A DNA stretch of 64,000 nt from positions 286,363-350,362 of the forward strand of contig NZ_BJDP01000001.1 of assembly GCF_005405205.1 (NCBI RefSeq), written 5' to 3'. The number at the start of each line of letters is the position of its first letter. Position 1 is the stretch's first letter. The translations under genes were made by a program, and so were the position numbers. Positions 47,529 to 55,908 of this stretch are shown here, piece after piece. Source of the stretch: Enterococcus pingfangensis. GTDB taxonomy: Bacteria > Bacillota > Bacilli > Lactobacillales > Enterococcaceae. The notes under the pieces are model-generated. The model was not told where the DNA came from and searched no databases. It was given only the letters and a program-made list of their open reading frames with translations.

Positions 47529-49027
47529 GACCTCATCCTCAAATCGATTTTTTCTAAGTAACACCCTTTTAAGATTTCATTTATATACGGAAAATCAAAA
47601 TCGTACTCATTGCTTAACATCACAAATACTCGGGCATTCTTTTGCAACGGATATTCTTTGATCTGATTGGTTAAAATAACATCATATTGATTATTCTTGT
47701 TGTACCTAGTTAGATTTATTGGAAAATTTGCCGTTATCCGTTCCCTGATTATCTCAATCACCGCATCGATCATGATCCGTTCATATGAAAAATCACACGC
47801 AACGTTGATACATGCTTCAACTTCTTTAAAAATAATTTGCAAAATTGAAGCATAGCGAATGAATAATTCCAATTGAATATTTTGACTATCAAATTCAGAA
47901 TAATTTGAAATTTGAAGTGATCGTTGAGTTAATGTTTCACAAACGTTCAGAATCTTTTGCTCATTGATTTTTGTCATCCGCGACTGCAATCCCTGATGTC
48001 CAAAAATGTTGATCCATCCCCTAAAATAAACAAGCCGTGAATGGTTTTGAATGATAGTCAAGGCGATTTTATCTGAAAAGGTGTCTGAAAAAGTATACAT
48101 ATAAAAAATTTCATCTAGGGTCGCTTTGAATAACCCATTTAATTGAACGACTAAACTATCTCTTGATTTCTCTTGCAATAAAAATTTATGAACATGGGAA
48201 TTTTCCGTATCCAGCGTAAAATTGGAAATCATAAAAATGTAAAAAATCAGCGTTTCATTCTGATTCCAAACAAAAGCATGCTGAATAAAAAAGCGAGCTA
48301 AAATCGCTTGTAATGATAATAAAAAGGCATTTTCTTCAAAAAGTTGATTAGGCAGATTGTCATAGTTTGGGTTTTCTTTTTTTAAATTACGTAATCGTTT
48401 CCTAGTGATTGCCATCCAAATCTCAAATTTCATTTGCCCATCATCAGTAAATGGAAAGCCAAATTCTTTTTTTAATAAGGTCAATAAAATATCACTAGTC
48501 GTATCTTCAAATTCCTTGAGATTTACTAAGTAAGGCCGTCCAAACCATAATAATTGATAATAAAAATACCGAATCTGACTCTCAGATCCAAGTAGTTTAC
48601 CATTTTTTATTTGCAAATGAAATTCTGCAAGCAAAACATTTATTTCTCTAATTCGTCTAGTAAACGTTGCTGAGCTGAGACTTAATAAATCTAAAATCTT
48701 TTGCCGTTCAAAACTTCCATATTCTAACAAATACATCAAAATTTGATATTTTACAGCATCCTTCAAGTATGAATAATAGACATCTGTCATTGATAAATTT
48801 CCCAGTCGCCGTAAGAAAATTTTCCCATCACTGATATCCAGGACCAATTGTCCGTTGAATTTTTCTAGATTCTCTTTTAGTAGTGCCAGATCTTCTTTGA
48901 ATGTCGCTCGATCGACCGATAACTGAACAAGCATTTCATTAACAGACAGGTTGCTACGCTCCAATAAAAGTTGAAAAATTCTAATTTGACGTTGTTCATT
49001 CTTCTCAAGTAAACTGAACAATTCCAA
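47525..49027 (-). CDS. Mga-like stand-alone regulator
   Basis: A 500-residue protein with two N-terminal helix-turn-helix regions (about residues 15-65, and 90-135 around FERQKILDLLSLSSATFTRRI in part) followed by a long PRD-like helical region and a C-terminal EIIB-like segment (YDVILTNQIKEYP). This is the Mga/AtxA architecture of pathogenic cocci. It starts with TTG after GGAGGAG. Coupled to the flavoprotein downstream and adjacent to the WxL locus upstream, either of which it may control. Confidence 0.78.
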   Translation of the reverse strand: MELFSLLEKNEQRQIRIFQLLLERSNLSVNEMLVQLSVDRATFKEDLALLKENLEKFNGQLVLDISDGKIFLRRLGNLSMTDVYYSYLKDAVKYQILMYLLEYGSFERQKILDLLSLSSATFTRRIREINVLLAEFHLQIKNGKLLGSESQIRYFYYQLLWFGRPYLVNLKEFEDTTSDILLTLLKKEFGFPFTDDGQMKFEIWMAITRKRLRNLKKENPNYDNLPNQLFEENAFLLSLQAILARFFIQHAFVWNQNETLIFYIFMISNFTLDTENSHVHKFLLQEKSRDSLVVQLNGLFKATLDEIFYMYTFSDTFSDKIALTIIQNHSRLVYFRGWINIFGHQGLQSRMTKINEQKILNVCETLTQRSLQISNYSEFDSQNIQLELFIRYASILQIIFKEVEACINVACDFSYERIMIDAVIEIIRERITANFPINLTRYNKNNQYDVILTNQIKEYPLQKNARVFVMLSNEYDFDFPYINEILKGCYLEKIDLRMRS

Positions 49028-49140
49028 GTTTGTTCTCCTCCTAATATCAGTTCATTTTTAGCAGCCGATATTGGCAAACTAGCTCAGAAAGCCTGACTCA
49101 ATTATTTTTAACAGCAATTTTCATAACTATTATAAATAGA

Positions 49141-49181
49141 AAAAACTTCAACTCAAAAAATCTATATTTGAGTTGAAGTCA
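49141..49181 (-). terminator. Terminator of the WxL locus
   Basis: On the minus strand GACTTCAACTCAAA pairs with TTTGAGTTGAAGTT, followed by a T run, between the last WxL gene and the Mga-like gene. Confidence 0.9.
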
Positions 49182-49209
49182 ACAGTTAGATCATTGATTA
49201 CTAGCTTTC

Positions 49210-51702
49210 TTATTTCACTGGACCTGTCGATAGTTCCCAAGTGATGACTCCTTGATAAGTTGTGTCTGCCTGAGTATACGTGCTATTGCTTAACTCTAAC
49301 AGTAGCCCATCACTACTAGGAAAGTCAACCGAAATATCCCCCTTTTTCGCACCATCATTTTGATAGATCAGCGCGTTGTCTTTAGTGATTGGAATCTTAT
49401 TTCCATTATGACTAAAATATAGGCCTGCATTCAATTCTTTGCCTTCTCCAGTTTTAAATGGCGTAGTCAATCTGCCAGAAAGCTGCCATGCAGAATCTGT
49501 ACTTGGCAAACGGGTATCTTTTACATCAAAAGAAAAATCACCATTCGCTTTATAAGATACTGCTTGTGTTGGCACTGGAAGATCGTTACCAAACGTAAAA
49601 TCATCGGGTACATCAATCAGAGCTAATTCTTGCTTAGGAATCTGAATCAAATCGGCATCTGTCTTGATATCTGTAAATGGTAATTTTGTTCCGTCAGATA
49701 ACGCAATATTTCCTGATAATATCGCCGCTTTGGTCGGCAAATCGATCGCGTTTGTCGTTGCAGTATTCGTATTTATTTTATATTTGTAGGTGATCGTCAG
49801 TTTTTCTCCGGCTTTTGTTAAATATTGTGCTGGTACATTGATTCCATTTTGGATGCCATCATCAGAGATCACGGTCCCATTCAGTGTTAAGCTGCCTTTT
49901 TCATAGGTAACATTTTCCGGAAGCGCCACGCTGACTTTCTTATCTGCTAAAGAATCCCCCATTTTATCCAAAGTAAATGTAATATTTTCTTGGACAGTAT
50001 CACCCGCCAAAGCAATCAAAGGTTTTCCTGTCTCTGGCGTTCGACTAAGATTTTTCAAGTAGCTTTCTTTAGAAATCGATGGGAAACCAGCAACCGTAAT
50101 TGCTTTCAAACTAGAGATACCCGTTTGTTCTGACTGCCATTTATAGGCAAGGCTTGGATAAGCTTTTGAAAGAGTATCGTCAATCAATTTATAATCAAAA
50201 TAATATTGACCAGAAGCAAGTGCCGGTAACGTTGCAGCAGCTGAATTATCGCCGCCATTATTCGTTGAAATCGTTTGAAATAATTTGTCTTCAAAAGTTC
50301 CCACTAATTTTTGTGTTGTTTTATTATACAATCGGTAATGAATGGACCCTGTTGTTAAATCACTCGCTCGCCAGATAGCATTTACTTGATAAGGGGTACT
50401 GGTGAGTAATTTTCCCCATTGACTATCTGGTTCTAAATTTGTCGGCTTGACTGTCCCATCTGCCGCATATTTTTCAAGTACTTTCAAAGTAACTGGTGAC
50501 AGAGCAGTCCCTCCCGCATCTTTTCCTGTATATAAAATATTTGTTTGCTGATTCAATCCGAGTGTTTGTGTCGGCGTATGAGTCAATGTTGCTCCAGTCG
50601 TTACATTCTTCCCAGTAAAAAAATTCACTACTCGATTGAAACGAGTTGCTGGTAATTGAGCAAAGCTCCCTTCTGAGAGTCCCATCGTCAAGGTTCGGTT
50701 GTTGGTTGTTCCAGGAAGATTCAGATTGTTGCTGTCAACATACTCAGTTGTATCAGCAGAACTATTGTACTTATTCGTCGTATCCCACGGGGAGATGTAG
50801 CTATTCCATGTTGGTAATTTGAAAGTTGATGTTTTTGCGTATGTAGTGGGATTCAGTGCACCATTCGTTAGTTTAGGATAAAAACGTCCACCTGGGCTAA
50901 TTCCTGGCCATACCCTATCTTGAACCACATTATTCGAATCATAGAAATCTACAGAAAAATCAGCTAGTTTTGTAGTAGAGGGTTGCAGTTTCCCTGTGGT
51001 TAATACTTTGTTTGGACTGGTATCATATTTGTCGCCACTTGCGGTCATCTTTGCAACATCGACGGTAATATCAAAAGCAATCGGAATATTTCCAGCATTG
51101 AATCCAGGCTGAGTGATGATATTGAAAACTGAACCTACAATATTTCCATTGTCCCATGAACCCATACCAAATCGCAATGTATGGTTACCGGCGGGCATTA
51201 ATCCACCAGCATCTAATTTAATATTAGCTCCATTAATTTTTAAATACGCATTGTCCCAGTCGATTGCCTTTAAAACGTCCTCACTTGAGACATATTTAGG
51301 TAAATTGATGATCGCCACAAAAGCAAATCCTTGAGCAGAAATATTTATTACATCTAAATAGTTCGTCAATTCCACATGGCTTTCCCAATGAAACCCGATT
51401 TTCCCGCCCTTCCAAGGATCATTAGATCCATCATTTGTGTAGGTAACATTCAATTTGGGTAATTGATCGGCTCCAGTCAATTGAACGACCTTGCCACCAT
51501 CAATCTTTGGTTGCCCAAAAATATTGGAGTTTGTTCCATTTGTTGGTGTGATATTTTCATAAGTATCTGGATCATATGCAATATTTGGCGGTGTTACCCC
51601 AACCGCATTTACTGGTTTGGACAGTTCAAAAATTCCCACAGTTAGAATCACGGACAAAAGAAAAAAGGAAAGAAGATCAGTTACTATTTTTTTGTTCATC
51701 AT
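49210..51702 (-). CDS. Large WxL-domain surface protein
   Basis: An 830-residue secreted protein with signal peptide (about residues 1-33). Residues ~90-230 look like a carbohydrate-binding-type beta domain and ~540-690 contain a conserved-repeat (DUF11-like) domain (TLDKMGDSLADKKVSVALP). The C-terminal ~140 residues form a WxL domain with the two motifs WQL (DSAWQLSG) and WEL (GVITWELSTGP), which binds peptidoglycan. Its start overlaps the small LPXTG gene by 26 bp; the first two codons are both ATG. Last gene of the WxL operon. Confidence 0.88.
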   Translation of the reverse strand: MMNKKIVTDLLSFFLLSVILTVGIFELSKPVNAVGVTPPNIAYDPDTYENITPTNGTNSNIFGQPKIDGGKVVQLTGADQLPKLNVTYTNDGSNDPWKGGKIGFHWESHVELTNYLDVINISAQGFAFVAIINLPKYVSSEDVLKAIDWDNAYLKINGANIKLDAGGLMPAGNHTLRFGMGSWDNGNIVGSVFNIITQPGFNAGNIPIAFDITVDVAKMTASGDKYDTSPNKVLTTGKLQPSTTKLADFSVDFYDSNNVVQDRVWPGISPGGRFYPKLTNGALNPTTYAKTSTFKLPTWNSYISPWDTTNKYNSSADTTEYVDSNNLNLPGTTNNRTLTMGLSEGSFAQLPATRFNRVVNFFTGKNVTTGATLTHTPTQTLGLNQQTNILYTGKDAGGTALSPVTLKVLEKYAADGTVKPTNLEPDSQWGKLLTSTPYQVNAIWRASDLTTGSIHYRLYNKTTQKLVGTFEDKLFQTISTNNGGDNSAAATLPALASGQYYFDYKLIDDTLSKAYPSLAYKWQSEQTGISSLKAITVAGFPSISKESYLKNLSRTPETGKPLIALAGDTVQENITFTLDKMGDSLADKKVSVALPENVTYEKGSLTLNGTVISDDGIQNGINVPAQYLTKAGEKLTITYKYKINTNTATTNAIDLPTKAAILSGNIALSDGTKLPFTDIKTDADLIQIPKQELALIDVPDDFTFGNDLPVPTQAVSYKANGDFSFDVKDTRLPSTDSAWQLSGRLTTPFKTGEGKELNAGLYFSHNGNKIPITKDNALIYQNDGAKKGDISVDFPSSDGLLLELSNSTYTQADTTYQGVITWELSTGPVK

Positions 51703-52018
51703 CTTCCTCCTCCTTCCGTCGTTTCCACAAAATAGCCAGACTAAGTAAAATCAATTCGCCGCCAATAAATGAAACTAAATAATTCAGCGGTTTATCATTG
51801 GTTTGGGGAAGTCTTTTATTTTTGTTGGTTATTACTGGCTGACTATTCACTTTACTTGTGGTCTCATCATTTATCGATATAACTGGTTTGGGAACTGGGC
51901 TGGGATCATAAAATGTGATGGTTGCCTGACTACTTGTCTCTTCTAGGGCATGGACCTGCTGCCCTCCAACAAACAGCAGGCATACGATTAATCCTCCTTT
52001 TAACAATAGTTTTTTCAA
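51677..52018 (-). CDS. Small LPXTG protein of the WxL locus
   Basis: A protein of about 113 residues with signal peptide, a short Pro/Ser/Thr-rich linker, sortase motif LPQTNDKP, a membrane helix and the tail KRRKEEEDD. Small LPXTG proteins are a constant member of enterococcal WxL loci. The open frame begins at GTG 52027, but that codon lies within GAGGTGA; I prefer the TTG at 52018. It follows the DUF916 gene closely. Confidence 0.82.
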   Translation of the reverse strand: MKKLLLKGGLIVCLLFVGGQQVHALEETSSQATITFYDPSPVPKPVISINDETTSKVNSQPVITNKNKRLPQTNDKPLNYLVSFIGGELILLSLAILWKRRKEEEDDEQKNSN

Positions 52019-52033
52019 CAAAATCACCTCATT

Positions 52034-53068
52034 TTACTTTGATTCCTCATCCTTTTTGCGACGTTTCAAATAGACAATCAGAATAATCAGCAGCAACAAA
52101 GCAATCACAGCGAGAATAACGTAGATCCAAGGGAAGCTCTTCTCTTCTACTGCAAAAATAGAATTTTCGTTGACTTTTTCAGCTTCTTCTTCTTTAATCG
52201 TGAATTTTTGAGTAAAATGCCATTCGTATTCCTCACCTGATTTTGCAACGATCTCCGCTCGATAGTCTCCAGCTTTCGCACGTTCTCCAGCTAGATCAAG
52301 ATTCAAATGGAAATTTGAATTGGGAGCTACTAAAAATTCATTCGAAGTATTTTCGATATATAATTGATCTTCATAATAAATTTTGCTTGTAAAAATTAGC
52401 TTATTGATGATTGTTGGTTTTGGATTTTGAAAAAACAATTGAACGGTTGGACTAGCATTCACGGCAACTACATCGCCTGACAAAAGTTTCAAATCCGGTG
52501 TGACTGCGTCTTGGCTTTCTTGTAAAACTACCGCAAGATTATACGCGATTCGATTTTTTATTTGGACGCCATCTTTTTTAGAAGAATTTTTCTCTTCTTC
52601 CTCTTTAGGAGTGACGTGGATTCCCGCAAGAACACGACCAGTAAATGCTTCAGTTGGGATTTTTGCTTTGATTGGAATCGTTATCTCCGATTTAGCCGCG
52701 ACCGTATATTCCTTCTTTTCAATCGTCAGCACTTTCCGTACGTCAAACGGCAAACTTTCATCTAAGCGCGGCTTCTCTTGCCCATAATCAATCGTTCCGC
52801 CATCGCTGGTCACCGCTGGATTGATAGTAACTTCAAATACTCTTTCCTTATCAGCGGAATTTGTGAGAGTCACTTCCAACGTCTGCTCTTGTGCAGGAGT
52901 CACTAACAAATCAAAATAACCGATTGCTTTGTCTAGTTGATTTTCTGGAAAAACTGGTTTCACACCAAAATCTCCCGAAGCATCGGCGGCGTGACTGATC
53001 ATTGGAAAACTAAAAAATATCCCTAAAATGGTAAAAAACACGAAAAGCAATCGTTTTCTTTGATTCAC
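52034..53068 (-). CDS. DUF916/DUF3324 WxL-interacting protein
   Basis: A 344-residue membrane-anchored surface protein. A signal peptide is followed by DUF916 ([25 protein letters not shown] in part) and DUF3324 ([19 protein letters not shown] in part), then a transmembrane helix (about residues 310-332) and a basic tail KRRKKDEE. This family binds WxL domains and helps hold them at the wall. It starts with GTG after AAAGGA. A terminator hairpin lies between it and the upstream small WxL gene. Confidence 0.9.
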   Translation of the reverse strand: MNQRKRLLFVFFTILGIFFSFPMISHAADASGDFGVKPVFPENQLDKAIGYFDLLVTPAQEQTLEVTLTNSADKERVFEVTINPAVTSDGGTIDYGQEKPRLDESLPFDVRKVLTIEKKEYTVAAKSEITIPIKAKIPTEAFTGRVLAGIHVTPKEEEEKNSSKKDGVQIKNRIAYNLAVVLQESQDAVTPDLKLLSGDVVAVNASPTVQLFFQNPKPTIINKLIFTSKIYYEDQLYIENTSNEFLVAPNSNFHLNLDLAGERAKAGDYRAEIVAKSGEEYEWHFTQKFTIKEEEAEKVNENSIFAVEEKSFPWIYVILAVIALLLLIILIVYLKRRKKDEESK

Positions 53069-53089
53069 TATTGACCACTATCCTTTCAA

Positions 53090-53112
53090 AAAGGGAGCAA
53101 AATCGCTCCCCC
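53090..53112 (-). terminator. Intra-operon terminator
   Basis: GGGAGC-GATTTT-GCTCCC followed by TTTTTG on the minus strand, between the small WxL gene and DUF916 gene. Partial read-through would give more of the first protein than of the rest. Confidence 0.8.
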
Positions 53113-53126
53113 TCAAATTTATTTTT

Positions 53127-53780
53127 TTATTCAACTGGAGCTGCACTGATTGTCCAAGTTAGTGTTGATTCAAATGCGCCTTTTGCTTGTTGAGGTACTG
53201 TTAAGTTCACAGCTGTTGGATTAAACGCTTCCAACCAAGTTCCAAGACCTTTGCCTTTTTCAGCGGTAAGAATTGTAGCGGCTGCTGTTGCAGGCGATAA
53301 GTCAACTGCGCTAGCTGCAGGAAAACCATCTGCATTCGTATTTGTATCAGAAGCATCAACGATTCCTGTACCAATCGAAAGTTTCGTTCCAGGAAGTGTT
53401 GTTGTGCCATCTGAAAATTCGGACATCGAAACGTCTACAACCCAACCTTGTGCTTTTCCGTCTACACCTACCCCACGGCGGTCAGAAACTTGCAAATAAG
53501 GTACTCCCGTATTTGTTGATGTGTACTTTTGTGATGATCCAGTAACTTCGTGTTCACCAAATGTAAAATCAGGAACTGTATCGATCGTCAATGGTCCTGT
53601 ATTTCCAGTACCAGGTTGCGTTGGATCAACGGGATCAACTGGTCCAGTCGCTTCAGTAAAACTAACCGTTCCTTTTGAAGTTGCTGGTTGAGGGGCATCT
53701 GCCGCAAAAACGGGGGTTGCTGCCAAAGTGCTAAGTAAAACTGTTGAAAATAACATTGCGCCAATAATTTTGTTTTTCAT
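53127..53780 (-). CDS. Small WxL-domain secreted protein
   Basis: A 217-residue secreted protein with signal peptide ending near VFAAD, a short Pro-rich linker (VDPVDPTQPGTG), and a WxL domain with the motifs GWVVDVSM and TWTISAAP near the C-terminus. It is the first gene of the locus, after AAAGGAG. A clear -10 box (TATAAT at 53810-53815) without a good -35 suggests activator dependence. Confidence 0.9.
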   Translation of the reverse strand: MKNKIIGAMLFSTVLLSTLAATPVFAADAPQPATSKGTVSFTEATGPVDPVDPTQPGTGNTGPLTIDTVPDFTFGEHEVTGSSQKYTSTNTGVPYLQVSDRRGVGVDGKAQGWVVDVSMSEFSDGTTTLPGTKLSIGTGIVDASDTNTNADGFPAASAVDLSPATAAATILTAEKGKGLGTWLEAFNPTAVNLTVPQQAKGAFESTLTWTISAAPVE

Positions 53781-53809
53781 AGTAATCTCTCCTTTACTCT
53801 TGTGGGTTC

Positions 53810-53886
53810 ATTATAAATGTAAAGGCTCTCAAAAAATCATCATTTTTTCATCAATTGATATGAGTTTTTGATCCAAAATGAAAAAA
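53810..53886 (-). promoter_or_regulatory. WxL locus promoter and inverted repeat
   Basis: TATAAT (minus strand, 53810-53815) lies 30 bp upstream of the first WxL gene with no good -35. Further upstream TTTTTTCAT (53846-53854) and ATGAAAAAA (53877-53886) form an inverted repeat, a candidate activator site. Confidence 0.5.
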
Positions 53887-54138
53887 GCGACATAATCTTC
53901 TCATCACAGCCAGTTATTTAGCTGTTTTTTGACTATCGTTGTCATTATAAACAGTTCAATAAAGCCATTCTAAGCAGCATAAATGGCATGGAGATTTAAC
54001 TGTTCATTTTCGACATCATTATTGTAAATGACTCCGATTTATTGTTGGCAGACTGTAGACAAAACTTATTTCAATTAGCTGTTGCTTAGATTTCTCATAC
54101 CTCTTAAAATATCCAGCTACAAATACTCCAATTTTATT

Positions 54139-54188
54139 TAATCGGCTGCAGATAAAGTTGAGAATTTCTATTTCAACTTTTCCGATTA
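54139..54188. other. Nested hairpin in the WxL-MocR gap
   Basis: AATCGG/CCGATT encloses AAAGTTGA/TCAACTTT. It lies in the otherwise gene-free 53781-54319 gap between divergent genes. No T run follows in either direction, so it is not a typical terminator. Confidence 0.4.
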
Positions 54189-54277
54189 ATCGTGTTAGTT
54201 ATTTTCTACAGCTATATTAGTAATCCCATTCAATTTCATTTGAATCAGTTAATATACCTCATTTAAACATACAGCCG

Positions 54278-54303
54278 ATGGTACAATTGTATGGTAGATA
54301 ATT
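54278..54303 (+). promoter_or_regulatory. Putative MocR binding site at its own promoter
   Basis: Two ATGGTA half-sites (54278-54283 and 54291-54296) lie 13 bp apart, a layout like GabR/PdxR operators, overlapping a GATAAT -10-like box. The 19-mer AATTGTATGGTAGATAATT (54285-54303) matches 17 of 19 positions of a site upstream of the LPXTG adhesin gene. Confidence 0.6.
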
Positions 54304-54319
54304 ATTTAGGAGGAACCAC

Positions 54320-55711
54320 ATGCCTATCAATTCATTTGACGATTACCCATTGTCTTGGCGACCAGACAAAACGAAATTAACTCGGCCGTTATACAAAAGT
54401 TTAACTAAACTAATGGAGGAAGATATTCTTTCAAGTAAGCTTCAGAAAAATACTCGCTTGCCTTCGCAAAGAGAATTAGCGGATTATTTAGACATAAATT
54501 TTACAACCGTTGGCCAAGCTTATAAATACGGGGTTGAGATTGGCCTTCTTTATACTAATATTGGCAGCGGGACTTTTGTTTCTCAAAACGCACTTAATTC
54601 TATTACCATCTCTAATGACAAAGTTCAAGAACACATCATTGACTTTGGTCTGGTTAGTTCCTTTGAAGAGTGCAATCGTTTTGTCATTCCGCATCTGGAG
54701 GCCGCCAGCAGAAATGTAAATATAGCTAGCCAGTTAAATTATCAAGACCCTTTAGGCAGTCCGCACCAATTAGCCATCGCTCAGCAATGGCTGTTGACTC
54801 AAGGAATTACAACCAACGTCGAAAATATCGCCACTGTTTCCGGTGTACAAAATGGGCTGACCATCATTTTGATGGCTTTATTTTCTCCTGGTGATCGAAT
54901 CGCTGTTGATCGTTATACCTATTCCAATTTCATTGAATTAGCCGCACTTTTACATTTGGAAATAGTTTTAATTGATTTTGATAGTGAAGGAATGATTCCC
55001 GATTTATTAGCTAAGGAATGCAAAAAGAAAAAAATTGATGGGATTTTCTTTATGCCTTCTTGTAATAATCCAATTGGGTTCCAAATGTCCGATTCTCGCA
55101 GACAAGAGTTAGCTGACATTATTGAACAAGAACGATTATGGGTGATTGAGGATGATATCCATGCTTTCTTGACGACCTACAGTCAAAACAAAGTACTGCC
55201 AAGTTTTCAGTCATTATTGCCCAATCAAACGCTATACTTAGCGGGCATGACAAAGTTTCTCTGCTCAGGACTTCGAGTCGCCTATCTGGTCTTTCCTGAT
55301 TCAGTTCGTTCTTTAATCAAAAAAGCCTGCTTCAATACGAATGTTAAAACATCCGGTTTCGATGCGTCCGTCATCTCACATATTCTTTCTTCTAGCACTG
55401 TCCAAGAAATTTTGGTAGAAAAATATCGTCTGACTAAAGCAGCTAATGAACTTTTTGATTACTATTTTGACTTACCGCGGCCGAGCAACGACTTGCCTTA
55501 CTATCGGATCATTCCAATTGATCCTGCTGTAACTCAAGGTCAGATTGAAAATGACTTTTTAGCCAAAGGAATCCGGCTTTATCATTCAAATCGTTTTACG
55601 ACGATGGAACAAAAAGATCCTTTTATCCGAATTGCGCTTTCTTCAAATTGTTTAGACGTTTTAGATCAAGGACTCGCAATTATCCAAAAGGTTTTACCAG
55701 CCTACCAATAA
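54320..55711 (+). CDS. MocR/GabR-type GntR regulator with aminotransferase domain
   Basis: A 463-residue protein. Residues 15-85 form a GntR winged helix (LPSQRELADYLDINFTTVGQAY in parts). Residues ~110-460 form a class I PLP aminotransferase fold: GVQNGL, the substrate-binding MPSCNNPIGFQMS, VIEDDIHAFL and the PLP-lysine region LAGMTKFLCSGLRVAYLV. Family members sense PLP adducts of amines or amino acids. AGGAGG precedes the ATG. It is convergent to the adhesin gene and may regulate it through a shared site. Confidence 0.9.
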   Translation: MPINSFDDYPLSWRPDKTKLTRPLYKSLTKLMEEDILSSKLQKNTRLPSQRELADYLDINFTTVGQAYKYGVEIGLLYTNIGSGTFVSQNALNSITISNDKVQEHIIDFGLVSSFEECNRFVIPHLEAASRNVNIASQLNYQDPLGSPHQLAIAQQWLLTQGITTNVENIATVSGVQNGLTIILMALFSPGDRIAVDRYTYSNFIELAALLHLEIVLIDFDSEGMIPDLLAKECKKKKIDGIFFMPSCNNPIGFQMSDSRRQELADIIEQERLWVIEDDIHAFLTTYSQNKVLPSFQSLLPNQTLYLAGMTKFLCSGLRVAYLVFPDSVRSLIKKACFNTNVKTSGFDASVISHILSSSTVQEILVEKYRLTKAANELFDYYFDLPRPSNDLPYYRIIPIDPAVTQGQIENDFLAKGIRLYHSNRFTTMEQKDPFIRIALSSNCLDVLDQGLAIIQKVLPAYQ

Positions 55712-55713
55712 AA

Positions 55714-55768
55714 AATAAACCGAGTGATCGACAAGCTTTTGGGCTTTCGTTATCACTCGGTTTATTTG
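55714..55768. terminator. Terminator between MocR and adhesin genes
   Basis: AATAAACCGAGTGAT pairs with ATCACTCGGTTTATT across a 23-base loop. Confidence 0.85.
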
Positions 55769-55908
55769 TCTTTCAGTTAAGATTGAGGCAGTATCAATGA
55801 TTAAGCTCAGAAGATCCTCTAATCTGCGAATCCGACTTAGTTTACGCGGACAATCTATTAAATAAAACTCAAAGTCCTTTTTAATCTATAATCTTTATCC
55901 ACCTTGAT

